NCBI GenBank assembly: GCA_012295275.1
Contig: CM022677.1
Span: 24,935,621-24,950,620, forward strand
Source: Chrysomallon squamiferum
Taxonomy: Eukaryota; Mollusca; Gastropoda; Neomphalida; Peltospiridae
DNA length: 15,000 nt
Reading direction: 5' to 3'
In this document: positions 7,462 to 15,000 of the stretch, piece by piece
How positions within the stretch are numbered: the stretch's first letter is position 1
How the letters are laid out: the number at the start of each line of letters is the position of its first letter
Notes under the pieces: model-generated
What the model saw: the letters and a program-made list of their open reading frames with translations, nothing else
The model's database searches: none
Told to the model about the DNA's origin: nothing
Position numbers and translations under genes: made by a program

Positions 7462-7600
7462 CAATATTAAAACAATAATAATAACAAAAAACAATAATAA
7501 TAGTAGCAATAATAACAATAACAATAACAACAACAATAATAATAATAATCATATAAATTTAAAATTTATGAAAAGATATGTGTGCCTAATAATAATAATA
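7377..7600. repeat. (TAG)18 then (AAT)n array
   Basis: About 18 TAG units (7377-7430) convert directly into about 10 AAT units (7431-7459), followed by interrupted AAT/AAC units, then a short pure AAT run near 7588-7605. Poly-Y and poly-L frames are repeat translations. Confidence 0.93.
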
Positions 7601-7609
7601 ATAATACTA

Positions 7610-7861
7610 CAGAAAGCAATATTTTGAAAAGGTGAAGGTCGCCACTAGACTGGTTCCCTAACAAGCAGTAAACACGTGAAGAGTATTGGTAGAAAACTAA
7701 TTTCCTTTGTCAGTGGAATTGACAAAGCCAGCAAATGAGTTGTTCTATGGCTCCCAGCTTCATTTTGAAAGAGTTCACTTATTTGATTGTGTGCACTTCA
7801 TTTCTTCTCAAAATGCTTAACCAGTTCTGTTAATTTCATTTCTTTATCTTCTTTCTCTCCC

Positions 7862-7865
<4 letters not shown>
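7610..7865. other. Unique island with an 8-bp inverted repeat
   Basis: Ordinary-complexity sequence with no long frame. CTTTGTCA (7705-7712) and TGACAAAG (7720-7727) form a perfect inverted repeat with a 7-base loop. The arms contain CTTTGT/ACAAAG words of the SOX/TCF type. It could be unique intron or an old transposon fragment that I do not recognise. Confidence 0.5.

Positions 7866-7904
<39 letters not shown>
7866..7904. repeat. Poly-T tract, 39 bases
   Basis: Uninterrupted T. On the minus strand it would be a poly-A run, but the sequence preceding it on that strand is GA-type simple repeat, so it is not a clear retroelement tail. Confidence 0.95.
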
Positions 7905-7906
<2 letters not shown>

Positions 7907-7924
7907 TGTAAGTAATGAGAGATG

Positions 7925-8047
7925 ACGAAAGTTGAAGAAAAAGAGACGAACAGAGACAGAGAGACAGAGAGACATTAGAAAATTAATTGTGGAGAAGCTG
8001 AATAAAAATGTGAATAAGCAACAGGATAAATTGTTGTGTCTGTATGT

Positions 8048-8087
<40 letters not shown>

Positions 8088-8335
8088 AAGAATGAGAAAA
8101 GTGTGTATATGTGAATGTGTAATGTTTGTTTACATGTGTGTACATGTGTGTGTGTGTGTGCGTGTGTGTGTGTGCATACATGTGTGTGAAAAAGATAGAA
8201 TATCTGTGTTTATATGTTTATCAGGTTTCAATATGTGAGTGTGTAATATATGTGGATTACGTGACAATATTGTGTATATGTGTACATGTATGTATGTATA
8301 TATGTGAGTCTGTACATGCATGTACAAATTCTTTT
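7925..8335. repeat. Compound GA / GT microsatellite region
   Basis: GAGACAGA words near 7950-7975, (TG)n at 8049-8072 joined to (GA)n at 8072-8086, then GT-rich runs at about 8126-8185 with CATGTGTG spacers, decaying to TATGTGTA words by 8335. Open frames on both strands here are cysteine/valine/histidine repeat translations. Confidence 0.9.
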
Positions 8336-8359
8336 TGCTTTATATATTTCTTAATTACA

Positions 8360-8640
8360 AGGTTATAGCAGACACCAAGTAACCTAAAAAAACCTTTCAA
8401 AATGTGAACAAAAATAAAATAGAAAAATAAAATAGAAAAATAAAATAAAAACATTATTCCAACATGACCCAGGAGGTCTATATAAAGAAACCTGTAACGA
8501 TCTAGAATAGATTGTGATCTACAAATTAACTCTGTTAAAGACTGGTCTGAAATGTCAAACGGTAGATAAAACACGCTTCACATAACCATCAGTTAACTAC
8601 AGCATCACAGTCGTGTCAGAGGTGCAGCAGAGTGTTTCTT
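8360..8640. other. Unique island, possible transposon remnant
   Basis: Non-repetitive apart from three AAATAGAAAAATAAAAT units at about 8412-8450. It carries TATATAAAG (TATA-box-like, 8479-8487) and GGTCTGAAATGTCAAAC (about 8544-8560). The latter resembles the GTCTGAAACGTC-type words seen near ends of some animal retroelements, but that is a loose impression. The minus-strand frame beginning near 8574 has about 45 non-repetitive residues, begins with GTG and shows no domain I know. Confidence 0.4.
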
Positions 8641-8693
8641 AATAGCTGCTGTAGTTGTAGTAGTAGTAGTAGCAGCAGTATACGAAGTGCAGC

Positions 8694-8733
<40 letters not shown>

Positions 8734-9370
8734 ATAGTTCCAGTAAATGATAATGGCAGATTATATTGGTAGTAAAAGTAACTGTAGTTGTAATTGTAGC
8801 AGTTTGTTGTAGTTGTGGAAGGTTATAGTAGTAGTAGTAGTAGTAGCAGCAAATAGCAGTTGTAGTGGTGGTAGCTGTGTCAGTGATTGCAGATTATAAT
8901 AATAATTGTAATAGTAGTAGTAGTAATTGTGCTAGTAGCAGCTGGAGCAGTAGTAGTAGCAGTGACAGTTGTAGTTGTAGTAGGAATAGTAGTAGTAGTT
9001 GTAGCAGTAATAGTGGTAATAGTTGTAGTAATGGTTGTTGCAGTGCAGGATAAAAGTGTTTATCTGTTGGTACAGAACAGCAGTTATTATAAATATAACA
9101 ACAAAAGTAATGACTTTGTAGGAAGTAAAAAATGTTAGCATAAGGGTATAAAATACTAATAGTAGTGGGTACTAATAATAATAGTAACAGTAATAGTATT
9201 CTACTACTTTAATACTAGTAGCTAACAGTAATGCTAGAATCAGATAATACTAATATTAACAGTAGCCCTAATGGTAATAGAGACAGTAGCAATGGCAATA
9301 GTGGCAATAGTGGTGGTAGAAATGGTAATAGTGGCAGCAGCAATGGTGACAGCAGCAGTGACAGCTCAGA
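8641..9370. repeat. Long TAG-derived trinucleotide region
   Basis: Pure AGT at about 8694-8732, flanked by CAG, TTG, GGT and AAT variants. The 3-base register persists to about 9370, becoming AATGGTAATAGTGGC-type at 9260-9365. One plus-strand frame there would read as N/S/G-rich low-complexity sequence ending in TAG at about 9374. Nothing suggests it is used. This is a decayed trinucleotide array of about 730 bases. Confidence 0.85.
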
Positions 9371-9590
9371 GTAGCACTTTAAGCTCTAATTACAATCTGC
9401 TTATCAACACCTTCCTATACTTGACAGAAACAAGTTGATATTAACAGTTATCAGCTAATTAACATTTTAGCGCAGGCAGCTGAAAGCACTGCTGTAACAG
9501 TACACTTAGCAAATTATGTAATTTCCATAATAAAATCTGATTCCTTTGAAGAGTTAGCAACAGACTGTTAATTTATATAAATATAATCCA
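9371..9590. other. Unique island, no gene seen
   Basis: Mixed-composition sequence with TTGACAG at about 9421-9427 and a TAATTA homeodomain core at about 9455-9460. From 9503 it has CACTTAGCA...TATGTAA...AATCTG, which may be a third, much diverged copy of the duplicated segment at 9821 and 10020. Confidence 0.45.
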
Positions 9591-9592
9591 TC

Positions 9593-9764
<172 letters not shown>

Positions 9765-9820
9765 CAAGGACACAACAGTAATTAACTGTACAAAGCAGAT
9801 AAGGAATTGTTGTCACAAGA

Positions 9821-9877
9821 CACTCAGCATGTTACATAACTTTTATGAGTTGCTCTAATCTGGTAGCTTTCAAGGTG
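9821..9877. repeat. Diverged duplication, copy A
   Basis: CACTCAGCATGTTACATAAC, then TTTTATGAG, TAATCTGG and a CAAGGT end. The same order of words recurs 199 bases further on. The DNA between the copies contains CA microsatellites at 9918-9945 and 9970-9985, so the duplicated unit probably includes a CA tract. Confidence 0.75.
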
Positions 9878-10019
9878 CCTACAGCACAAAAGACATTTCC
9901 CAATGATATTCATAAGTGCACACACACACTCACACACACAGACACGTAATAAAATAAACACCCACATTTACAGACACACAAACACAGGACAGTAAATAAG
10001 AGCAGAGAGTTGAGAGTAG

Positions 10020-10076
10020 CACTTAGTATGTTACATAACTTTTTATGAATTATTATAATCTGGATGCTATCACGGT
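10020..10076. repeat. Diverged duplication, copy B
   Basis: CACTTAGTATGTTACATAAC, then TTTTTATGAA, TAATCTGG and a CACGGT end. About 80% similar to copy A by eye over the first 35 bases, less after that. Confidence 0.75.
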
Positions 10077-10212
10077 TCAAGTTCACTAGAACTAACTTCT
10101 ATTGCTGAATTACTGGCTTTGCAACATGCATTTCATTTCTTCTTCCAAAAAAACTGTGTAATTCTTGCATTGTTTTGTCCTGCATTACGTCACACTATTA
10201 ATTTATATGCAG

Positions 10213-10216
<4 letters not shown>
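10077..10216. other. Unique stretch with CRE-like site
   Basis: TTACGTCA at 10185-10192 matches a CREB/ATF-type element. On the minus strand it overlaps the ATG of a 28-codon open frame (10185 to 10099), which has no recognisable similarity and no strong donor. I do not call that frame a gene. Confidence 0.35.

Positions 10217-10273
<57 letters not shown>
10217..10273. repeat. (TC)n-(CA)n compound microsatellite
   Basis: About 23 TC units (10217-10262) change directly into about 6 CA units (10262-10273). Confidence 0.95.
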
Positions 10274-10482
10274 AAAATATCTCAACAGCTAAAATAATTG
10301 TTTCATCTCCTACTGTAGACGTTGGTTACAACAGCAGCTACTACCACAGTACTGTGGTGTAGTTATAGTATGGAATAGTATAGTATAGAAATAGCAGGTG
10401 GACGCAGAATTTTTTTTTCACTAATGCTGCTTTTTAACTGAATGCTTCAAAAACGGTACTTGTGACTTGATTCAGTGTGTCG

Positions 10483-10840
10483 GGTCACAAATATTGATTA
10501 CAGTGGACATTGAAATTAATAAGAGATTCGTTAATGAGTGAGGTGTCAATTTTCATTATTTTTATCTCTCTGCGTCTTTCACAGCAGTGGACAGGTCACG
10601 ACCTCGTGGTCAGTCTGGACAATACTTAATTGATTATGTACAATGCAGTGGTCAGTTGTTTTGTTCTGTGGTTAATTTGTTCATTGGTCACTCATCAGCT
10701 GTTTTGTTTCTGCGGTCAATTTGTCAGTGGTCAGTGATGAGTTTTATTTTCTGGTCAGTTGTTTAAGTGGTCACTTGTTTTTATGCCTTCTGGTCAGTTA
10801 ATTGTTCTACTGGTCAGTTATTCTGTGTTTTATGGTTCTG
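10483..10840 (+). repeat. Decayed repeat array with eleven GGTCA words
   Basis: GGTCA occurs on the plus strand at 10483, 10594, 10608, 10650, 10686, 10714, 10729, 10753, 10769, 10792 and 10812, mostly as TGGTCAGT(T). A GGTTA variant lies at 10670. Spacing is irregular at 14-42 bases within the dense part, with T-rich TTGTTTT fillers, which suggests a degenerated tandem repeat of about 15-28 bases. AGGTC-AC-GACCT at 10593-10604 is an inverted pair. GGTCA is also the nuclear-receptor half-site core, but a repeat origin explains the cluster without function. Confidence 0.7.
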
Positions 10841-11444
10841 ATTAACAGCTATGTTGTGGGGGTGTGTGTTTATATATTATAATTAAAAAAAAAAAATTAA
10901 AAATATTATAATTAATTACATTATTTTTATTATTAATATTTTTATTATTATATAAGTATGTAAATATATAAATAAATAAGTAAGTAAATAAAAAAAGTAA
11001 GTAGACTGTTTTTGAAGATTACATACAACTCCCCATACAAGGGAAGTTTATTATTTACCAGAAAAAGAAAAATCTCTTCAGTAATAATCACAGTATTCAC
11101 AACTTCCTAGAAACACAGGACTTTGTCAGATACTTAAGGTAGTATCCACAATATTTTTAAAGCTAACTTGAATCCTGTATGTAATATAATCATTAATCTT
11201 CAAAATATCATTTCATCTCCATAAAATTTTAAACAATTTTTATTCACAGTGTAAAGTTGAGTGAACAATATTATGAGAAAAAGAAAATTAATTATCACCC
11301 CCCCTCAGGAATACCCACATCACCTGTCCACCCCCCAGGAAATAAAAGTAATCACAGTTTATTAACTGTGAAAGAATTAACATACTGAAATAGCAAAATA
11401 ATACTGCTGAGGTAAGGAAAGGGTTAGTTTAAAAGATAGTGTTA
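10841..11444. other. AT-rich unique DNA with a perfect 8-bp hairpin
   Basis: A/T low complexity to about 11000, then ordinary sequence. At 11352-11371 TCACAGTT-TATT-AACTGTGA is a perfect inverted repeat with a 4-base loop. Just upstream, two C-runs share CCCCCC(T)CAGGAA (about 11297 and 11331). No gene is seen. Confidence 0.55.
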
Positions 11445-11482
11445 TTTTTTTTTTTTTCTCTCTCTCTCTCTCTCTCTCTCTG
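11445..11482. repeat. Poly-T joined to (TC)n
   Basis: T from 11445 to 11457, then about 12 TC units to about 11482. An open frame starting just before it encodes F and S/L runs from this tract. Confidence 0.93.
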
Positions 11483-11793
11483 TATATATGTAACAGTGTA
11501 TTCTTCTGATGTGTTTACAAACATTGTGTTGCTTCAAGTCAAGATTTATTTTTTAAATTACTTATTGCATTATCGCCATAAAGCCAAAATGGTACACATC
11601 AAGGATGATGTAGTTCAAGGACCCCCTGTATATATATATATATACACACATAGACAACGATGTATGTATTTATATTTGTTTATTATTATTATTTATATTT
11701 ATTTTTTTCAATATATTAATAGTTCCTTAATATCTAATTTCATTACCTTTATAAAAATAAAGTTTTGTAAAAAAAAAAAAAAAAAAAAAAAAA
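11483..11793 (+). other. Possible retro-inserted 3' end, AATAAA plus poly-A
   Basis: Ordinary sequence to about 11625, a (TA)n/(CA) patch at 11627-11650, then T-rich sequence. AATAAA lies at 11756-11761, seven bases before a run of 25 A (11769-11793). This arrangement is typical of a reverse-transcribed RNA tail, though the spacing is short and A-rich DNA produces it by chance. A frame here includes AKMVHIKDDVVQGPPV (about 11580-11630), which I do not recognise. No target-site duplication was found by eye. Confidence 0.3.
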
Positions 11794-11805
11794 TATATAT
11801 ATGTA

Positions 11806-12110
11806 AATAACTGATAACATGATACTGATATCTTTGTTATTCTTACATAAGATAAAGATAAAACTATCTTTAACGACAAACGAGATAAAGGCAAGAACTG
11901 CTGATAATATCGAGCACTGGATCAGTGCAAATGATGGTTTAATAAAGTGAGAAATAATTCACAGCTAGATGTGTCCATTTTTACACACACTGGTATCTAG
12001 AATTATTTTTATCTTTCTGTTGACACAATCACAAGAACAAACTTGTCTGTTCAACTTATTGTGAGAAGATTTTAAAAAAAAGAAAAAAAAAAAAAGAGTT
12101 AAAAATCAAA
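11806..12110. other. GATA-rich unique stretch
   Basis: GATA words on either strand at 11813, 11821, 11827, 11851, 11857, 11865 (reverse), 11884 and 11903. At least five fit WGATAR. GCACTG-GAT-CAGTGC (11914-11928) is a 6-bp hairpin just downstream. AT-rich background raises the chance expectation, so regulatory meaning is speculative. No gene is seen. Confidence 0.4.
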
Positions 12111-12260
12111 AATTTGAAATAAATAAATGTTGCATCGTATTCTGATTTTGACTAATTATTGTAATAATTTTAAAAATATTATTATGATGATGATAATAAT
12201 GATTGTTAAAATTATCGTTATTATTATTATTATTATTATTATTATTTTCTTTCGATTTAC
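12111..12260. repeat. (ATT)n tract and degenerate flanks
   Basis: ATTATGATGATGATAATAATG leads into a pure ATT run at about 12218-12246. Low-complexity N or I frames on the two strands are repeat translations. Confidence 0.85.
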
Positions 12261-12299
12261 AAAGATTATAGGCCCAGTGTGTACACTGAAAATTCATCT

Positions 12300-13310
12300 G
12301 GTATTCTTGTTACCATGACAACAACAGCATCATTACTATCTTGATATCTATTTTTTTTTTTTTTTTTATCTTTTACAGAGCAAACACTGTACAGTGAAAA
12401 CAATTTCTTTTATTATTAATATCGCCATGACAACTATCAACACCACCTTAATCTTTTTTTTCCTTTTCTTTTTAAAAGAATTTTCTATTATTATTATTAT
12501 TACTATTACTATCACCTTGACAATAATATCATTATTTACATATTATCATGTGATATGAAGATATTAACAACTTATTAAGAAAATGCATGTGCGAATGTTG
12601 TATCTTTCCATATCAAGGTAACAAGTTATCAGTATTTATTAAAATGAAATACACCTGCACATTGTAGGTTTTTTTTTTGTTTTTTTAATAAAATAGCAGC
12701 CTAAATTCTGTACATACCTATATCAACATAATAAGCTGTAATAATTTTTTTTTTTTTTTTCAAATTTCAGTTTGGAAAGAAATAGCCTTATTTTGTAAAC
12801 TCTTACATCAAGATAAATAAAGTTATTATTTATATATATATATATATATTCATTTTCATTTTAAAATAGTATACAGGACATCATACTCAATGTCTGTATT
12901 AGCCTTCATAAAAATAATAACCTATATTGTAATTTTTTTAAATTTAATTTTAGACATTCTGAAGTTACTATATACAGTAACCAACAGTTCTATTTCTTTC
13001 TTTTTTTTTAATTCTTTTTTTTTAAGATTTAAAATGTTTTCATTTATCATGGAATAAACTATAATTATTTATAATTATTTTAATTAAAAAAGAAAAAAAA
13101 CACAGGCCTGTACATTATAGTAAATCTACCGTTTTTATTATTCATTACATTTTTTTTTTTAAAAACAGATAAAGAATAACACGTTACTGTTATTTTATTA
13201 TTTTAAAAAAGATAGAGGAATGCATCCTGTATCTCTGTTTACAAACAAGTATCATTCTTATTTACATTTATTTTTACATACGTATATATACTATTTTTTC
13301 CCCCCCGTTT
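12300..13310. other. AT-rich DNA punctuated by T tracts, possible decayed repeat
   Basis: T runs recur at about 12351, 12453, 12669, 12745, 12932, 13001 and 13150. Similar words recur between them: TACCATGACAACAAC (12311), CGCCATGACAACTATC (12423), CACCTTGACAATAAT (12513), and AATAGC(C) words at about 12696 and 12781. Four T tracts are followed by TTACAG, TTTCAG, TTTTAG or AAACAG, which look like splice acceptors, but no open frame follows any of them. Best read as old repeat DNA with no gene. Confidence 0.4.
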
Positions 13311-13339
13311 CAAAACATATATAGAGAAATCAGTCGTCG

Positions 13340-13760
13340 TTTTAGTATTATTTTTACTATTATTATTTATTATTATTGTTACTACTATTTATTATCACTA
13401 ATTATTATTCTTCTTAATATTTTGTTTTTATAGTATTAATATTATTATTCGTATTTAGTATTATTATTAACTACTATTTATTATTATTACTATTGTTATT
13501 ATTATTATTATGCCTACACTTATTATTAATGTTGTTATTGTTATTATTATTACTATTTACTGTTATTATTATTACTTATTATTATTATTATTAACTACTA
13601 TTTACTATTATAATTACTATTTACTGTTATTATTATTACTTATTATTATTATTATTATTAACTATTTTTTCCATTATTATTACTGTTTACTATTATTATT
13701 ATTACTTATTATTATTATAAACTACTATTTACTATTATTATTACTATTTACTATTATTAC

Positions 13761-13794
<34 letters not shown>

Positions 13795-13797
13795 TAA
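13340..13797. repeat. (TTA)n array with ~64-base higher-order units
   Basis: TTA triplets with regular ACTATTTAC punctuation. TACT(A/G)TTTAC starts units at 13551, 13615, 13681 and 13742 (unit lengths 64, 66 and 61). Each holds a TTACTTATTATTATT block and most an ACTACTATTTACTATTAT block. The T/Y/L open frame through it is a repeat translation. Confidence 0.92.
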
Positions 13798-13799
13798 AC

Positions 13800-13997
13800 C
13801 TACTCTCCATCTCTCAGTACAACAAGTTAACAAGCCTGTTTACGTTGTCGTAGCTGTGTCTGTCACAGTAGTTTTGTGAGGAACTGTTTCCTCATTTTCT
13901 CTGCCTGCTGTTTTTACCCTGACTTGACAGATAAAGCAGTGACATATGGCCGAAGGCAGCGCAGAATCATTCATTTAGAAAGAATTAGAAGAAACGA
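13800..13997. other. Unique island, no recognised gene
   Basis: Balanced composition with several CpGs and TTGACAG at about 13924-13930. On the plus strand a frame from GTG at 13876 has about 55 ordinary residues before entering T-rich DNA. On the minus strand an ATG at 13974 opens 44 codons to a TAA at 13840, with an AGG|GTAAAA donor-like site inside. Neither matches a family I know. Confidence 0.4.
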
Positions 13998-14640
13998 GAG
14001 AAGATGCGTAAAAACGCGTTTTAAAAGTATTTTGACATTTTCTGCGAAAGCAGAAATGGGGCTTTTTCTCTCTCTTTTTTTTAATTTTCTTTTTTTTGAA
14101 TTTTCTTTTTCTTTTCATGCAGAGAGAATAAGTGGTAATGATGGTTGTTTCTGAAGTTGTGATGAAGATATGAGAACAAAAAAAATGGTTCTGATTGATT
14201 GTGTGTGTATGGATGCGTTGGTGTATTCTTTTCTGTGTATTTATCTGGTGGTGTGTATGTGTTTGCATATGTATGTGTGTGTGTGTATGTGTGTGTTTGC
14301 TAGTGTGTGTGTGTGTGTGTGTGTGCGCTGAAGAATAAAAATGCATTTTAAAAGTATTTTGAGACATTTTCGTCAAGCAAATAGGTTTTTTTTTCTCTCT
14401 TTCTCTTTTTATTTTTTTTGATGATTTTATTGTATTTCAGTTTTTTAGTTATTTTATTTTCGTGCTGTGAAAGTAAGTGGTAATGACAGTATTTCTGAAG
14501 TTGAGCTTTGGATATTAAAAAATTGATTCTCAATGTGTGTTCATGTGCTTGTGTATACATGTTTGTGTGTGTCCCATTTATCTGTTCTGTATGTGTATGT
14601 ATGTGTGTGTGTGTGTGTGTGTGTGTCTGTGTGTGTGTTT
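13998..14640. repeat. Tandem duplication, two diverged copies, offset 327-345
   Basis: Copy 1 runs about 13998-14330 and copy 2 about 14331-14640. Matching blocks in order are TTTTAAAAGTATTTTGA (14019 and 14346), a CTCTCT/T-rich tract, AAGTGGTAATGA (14130 and 14475), TTTCTGAAGTTG (14148 and 14492), a GATTGATT/TTGATTCT region and a terminal GT microsatellite (about 14255-14327 and 14590-14638). Offsets grow from 327 to 345 through indels in the T-rich part. Open frames across it are not conserved between copies, so it is not coding. Confidence 0.88.
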
Positions 14641-15000
14641 TCGCTTTGTTTCAGTTCGATCTTTGTTGATAAATCAAATATAATAAAGAATAAAAGAAAA
14701 GAATAAAACAACAACAATAGATTTCTGAGAAGACAGAACTTAATATCTCAGTATTCTTCCACTCCTGTATGTATGTATTAATACTAATTGTTAGTTTATA
14801 TATATATATACATAGGCTACAATACAGTACACACATATATACACAAACATATCAGAAATACCAGTATCATATCAAAAGACATTTAAAAATAATACTAAAA
14901 TAAGCAGGAACCTCCATAAATGAACATTGGGGTGTAAATAACATACATTTTTTATTTTAATTTGTTTTTTCTAGAAGCAGTCATCTTACTAAAAAATAAA
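14641..15000. other. AT-rich DNA to window end, no gene seen
   Basis: Holds a (TA)n tract at about 14797-14811 and AATAAAG/GAATAAAA words near 14685-14708. No open frame with ordinary composition and no recognised repeat family. Confidence 0.55.

Noticed and set aside
8257-8574. 105-codon minus-strand frame with a non-repetitive first half
   Set aside because: Starts with GTG, has no ATG until residue 40, no splice signals checked out, and the second half is GT-repeat translation. Recorded as a possible transposon remnant only.
10074-10084. GGTTCAAGTTC, resembling a tRNA/SINE B box
   Set aside because: The position-9 C of the B-box consensus is missing and no A box lies at the right distance upstream, so no tRNA or tRNA-derived SINE is called.
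10099-10185. 28-codon minus-strand frame next to a CRE-like site, possible Prune start exon
   Set aside because: It does not resemble a Prune N-terminus, and the only usable donor (CCA|GTAATT) is weak.
10585-10765. Plus-strand frame of about 60 codons after a good-looking acceptor (TCTTTCACAG)
   Set aside because: The frame runs through the decayed GGTCA repeat and shows no known domain, so repeat origin is the simpler reading.
12351-13180. Several T tracts ending in CAG or TAG that look like 3' splice sites
   Set aside because: None is followed by an open frame with ordinary composition or by a paired donor. T-rich repeats create such sites by chance.

Overview
This window looks like intronic or intergenic DNA from a eukaryotic animal, most likely a mollusc and plausibly a cephalopod. 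It is strongly AT-rich and CpG-poor, and well over a third of it is simple-sequence DNA: AG/CT, GT, TAG, AAT, TTTA, AAC and homopolymer tracts in the style of octopus and squid introns. The organism call rests on repeat style plus one protein fragment and is only moderately secure. I see no bacterial operon, rRNA, tRNA or CRISPR array, and no intact transposase or reverse transcriptase.

I can support one coding segment. A 105-base exon on the minus strand (702-806) has a TAG splice acceptor on its 5' side and a GTAAAT donor on its 3' side. Its 35 residues carry the [11 protein letters not shown] signature of Prune, a DHH-family phosphoesterase/exopolyphosphatase. The next exon lies off the left edge. 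The initiator exon must lie to the right of 810, inside this window or beyond it. If it lies near or past the right edge, most of the window is a repeat-expanded first intron.

Layout: 1-215 AG array; 216-700 A-rich intron; 702-806 Prune exon; 832-1608 a run of TAG, TAC, AAT and AAC arrays; 1941-2226 a TTTA array that splits a decayed 29/60-base repeat (1830-1910 and 2278-2434); 2683-3165 a 27-base minisatellite of about 19 units; 3496-4437 trinucleotide tracts with a 61-base duplication; 4515-4850 a C-rich, repeat-poor island with homeodomain-type sites; 4880-5539 GT then CT arrays; 5700-6540 TTG/TTA and A-rich DNA; 6545-6740 a CpG-containing unique patch with an RFX X-box; 7128-9370 TAG, AAT, GT and GA arrays with unique islands at 7610-7865 and 8360-8640; 9371-10273 unique DNA, a compound microsatellite and a diverged ~200-base duplication; 10483-10840 a cluster of GGTCA words; 11445-12250 T/TC, a poly-A tail-like tract and a GATA-rich patch; 12300-13310 T-tract-punctuated AT-rich DNA; 13340-13797 a TTA array with ~64-base higher-order units; 13998-14640 a ~330-345-base tandem duplication; 14641-15000 unremarkable.

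The non-coding features do not form a gene system. The items most worth following are the Prune exon and its missing first exon, the two unique islands with regulatory-type motifs (4515-4850 and 6545-6740), the 27-base minisatellite, and inverted pairs of simple repeats that could make long double-stranded RNA in a pre-mRNA. Long open frames elsewhere are microsatellite translations and are not called as genes.
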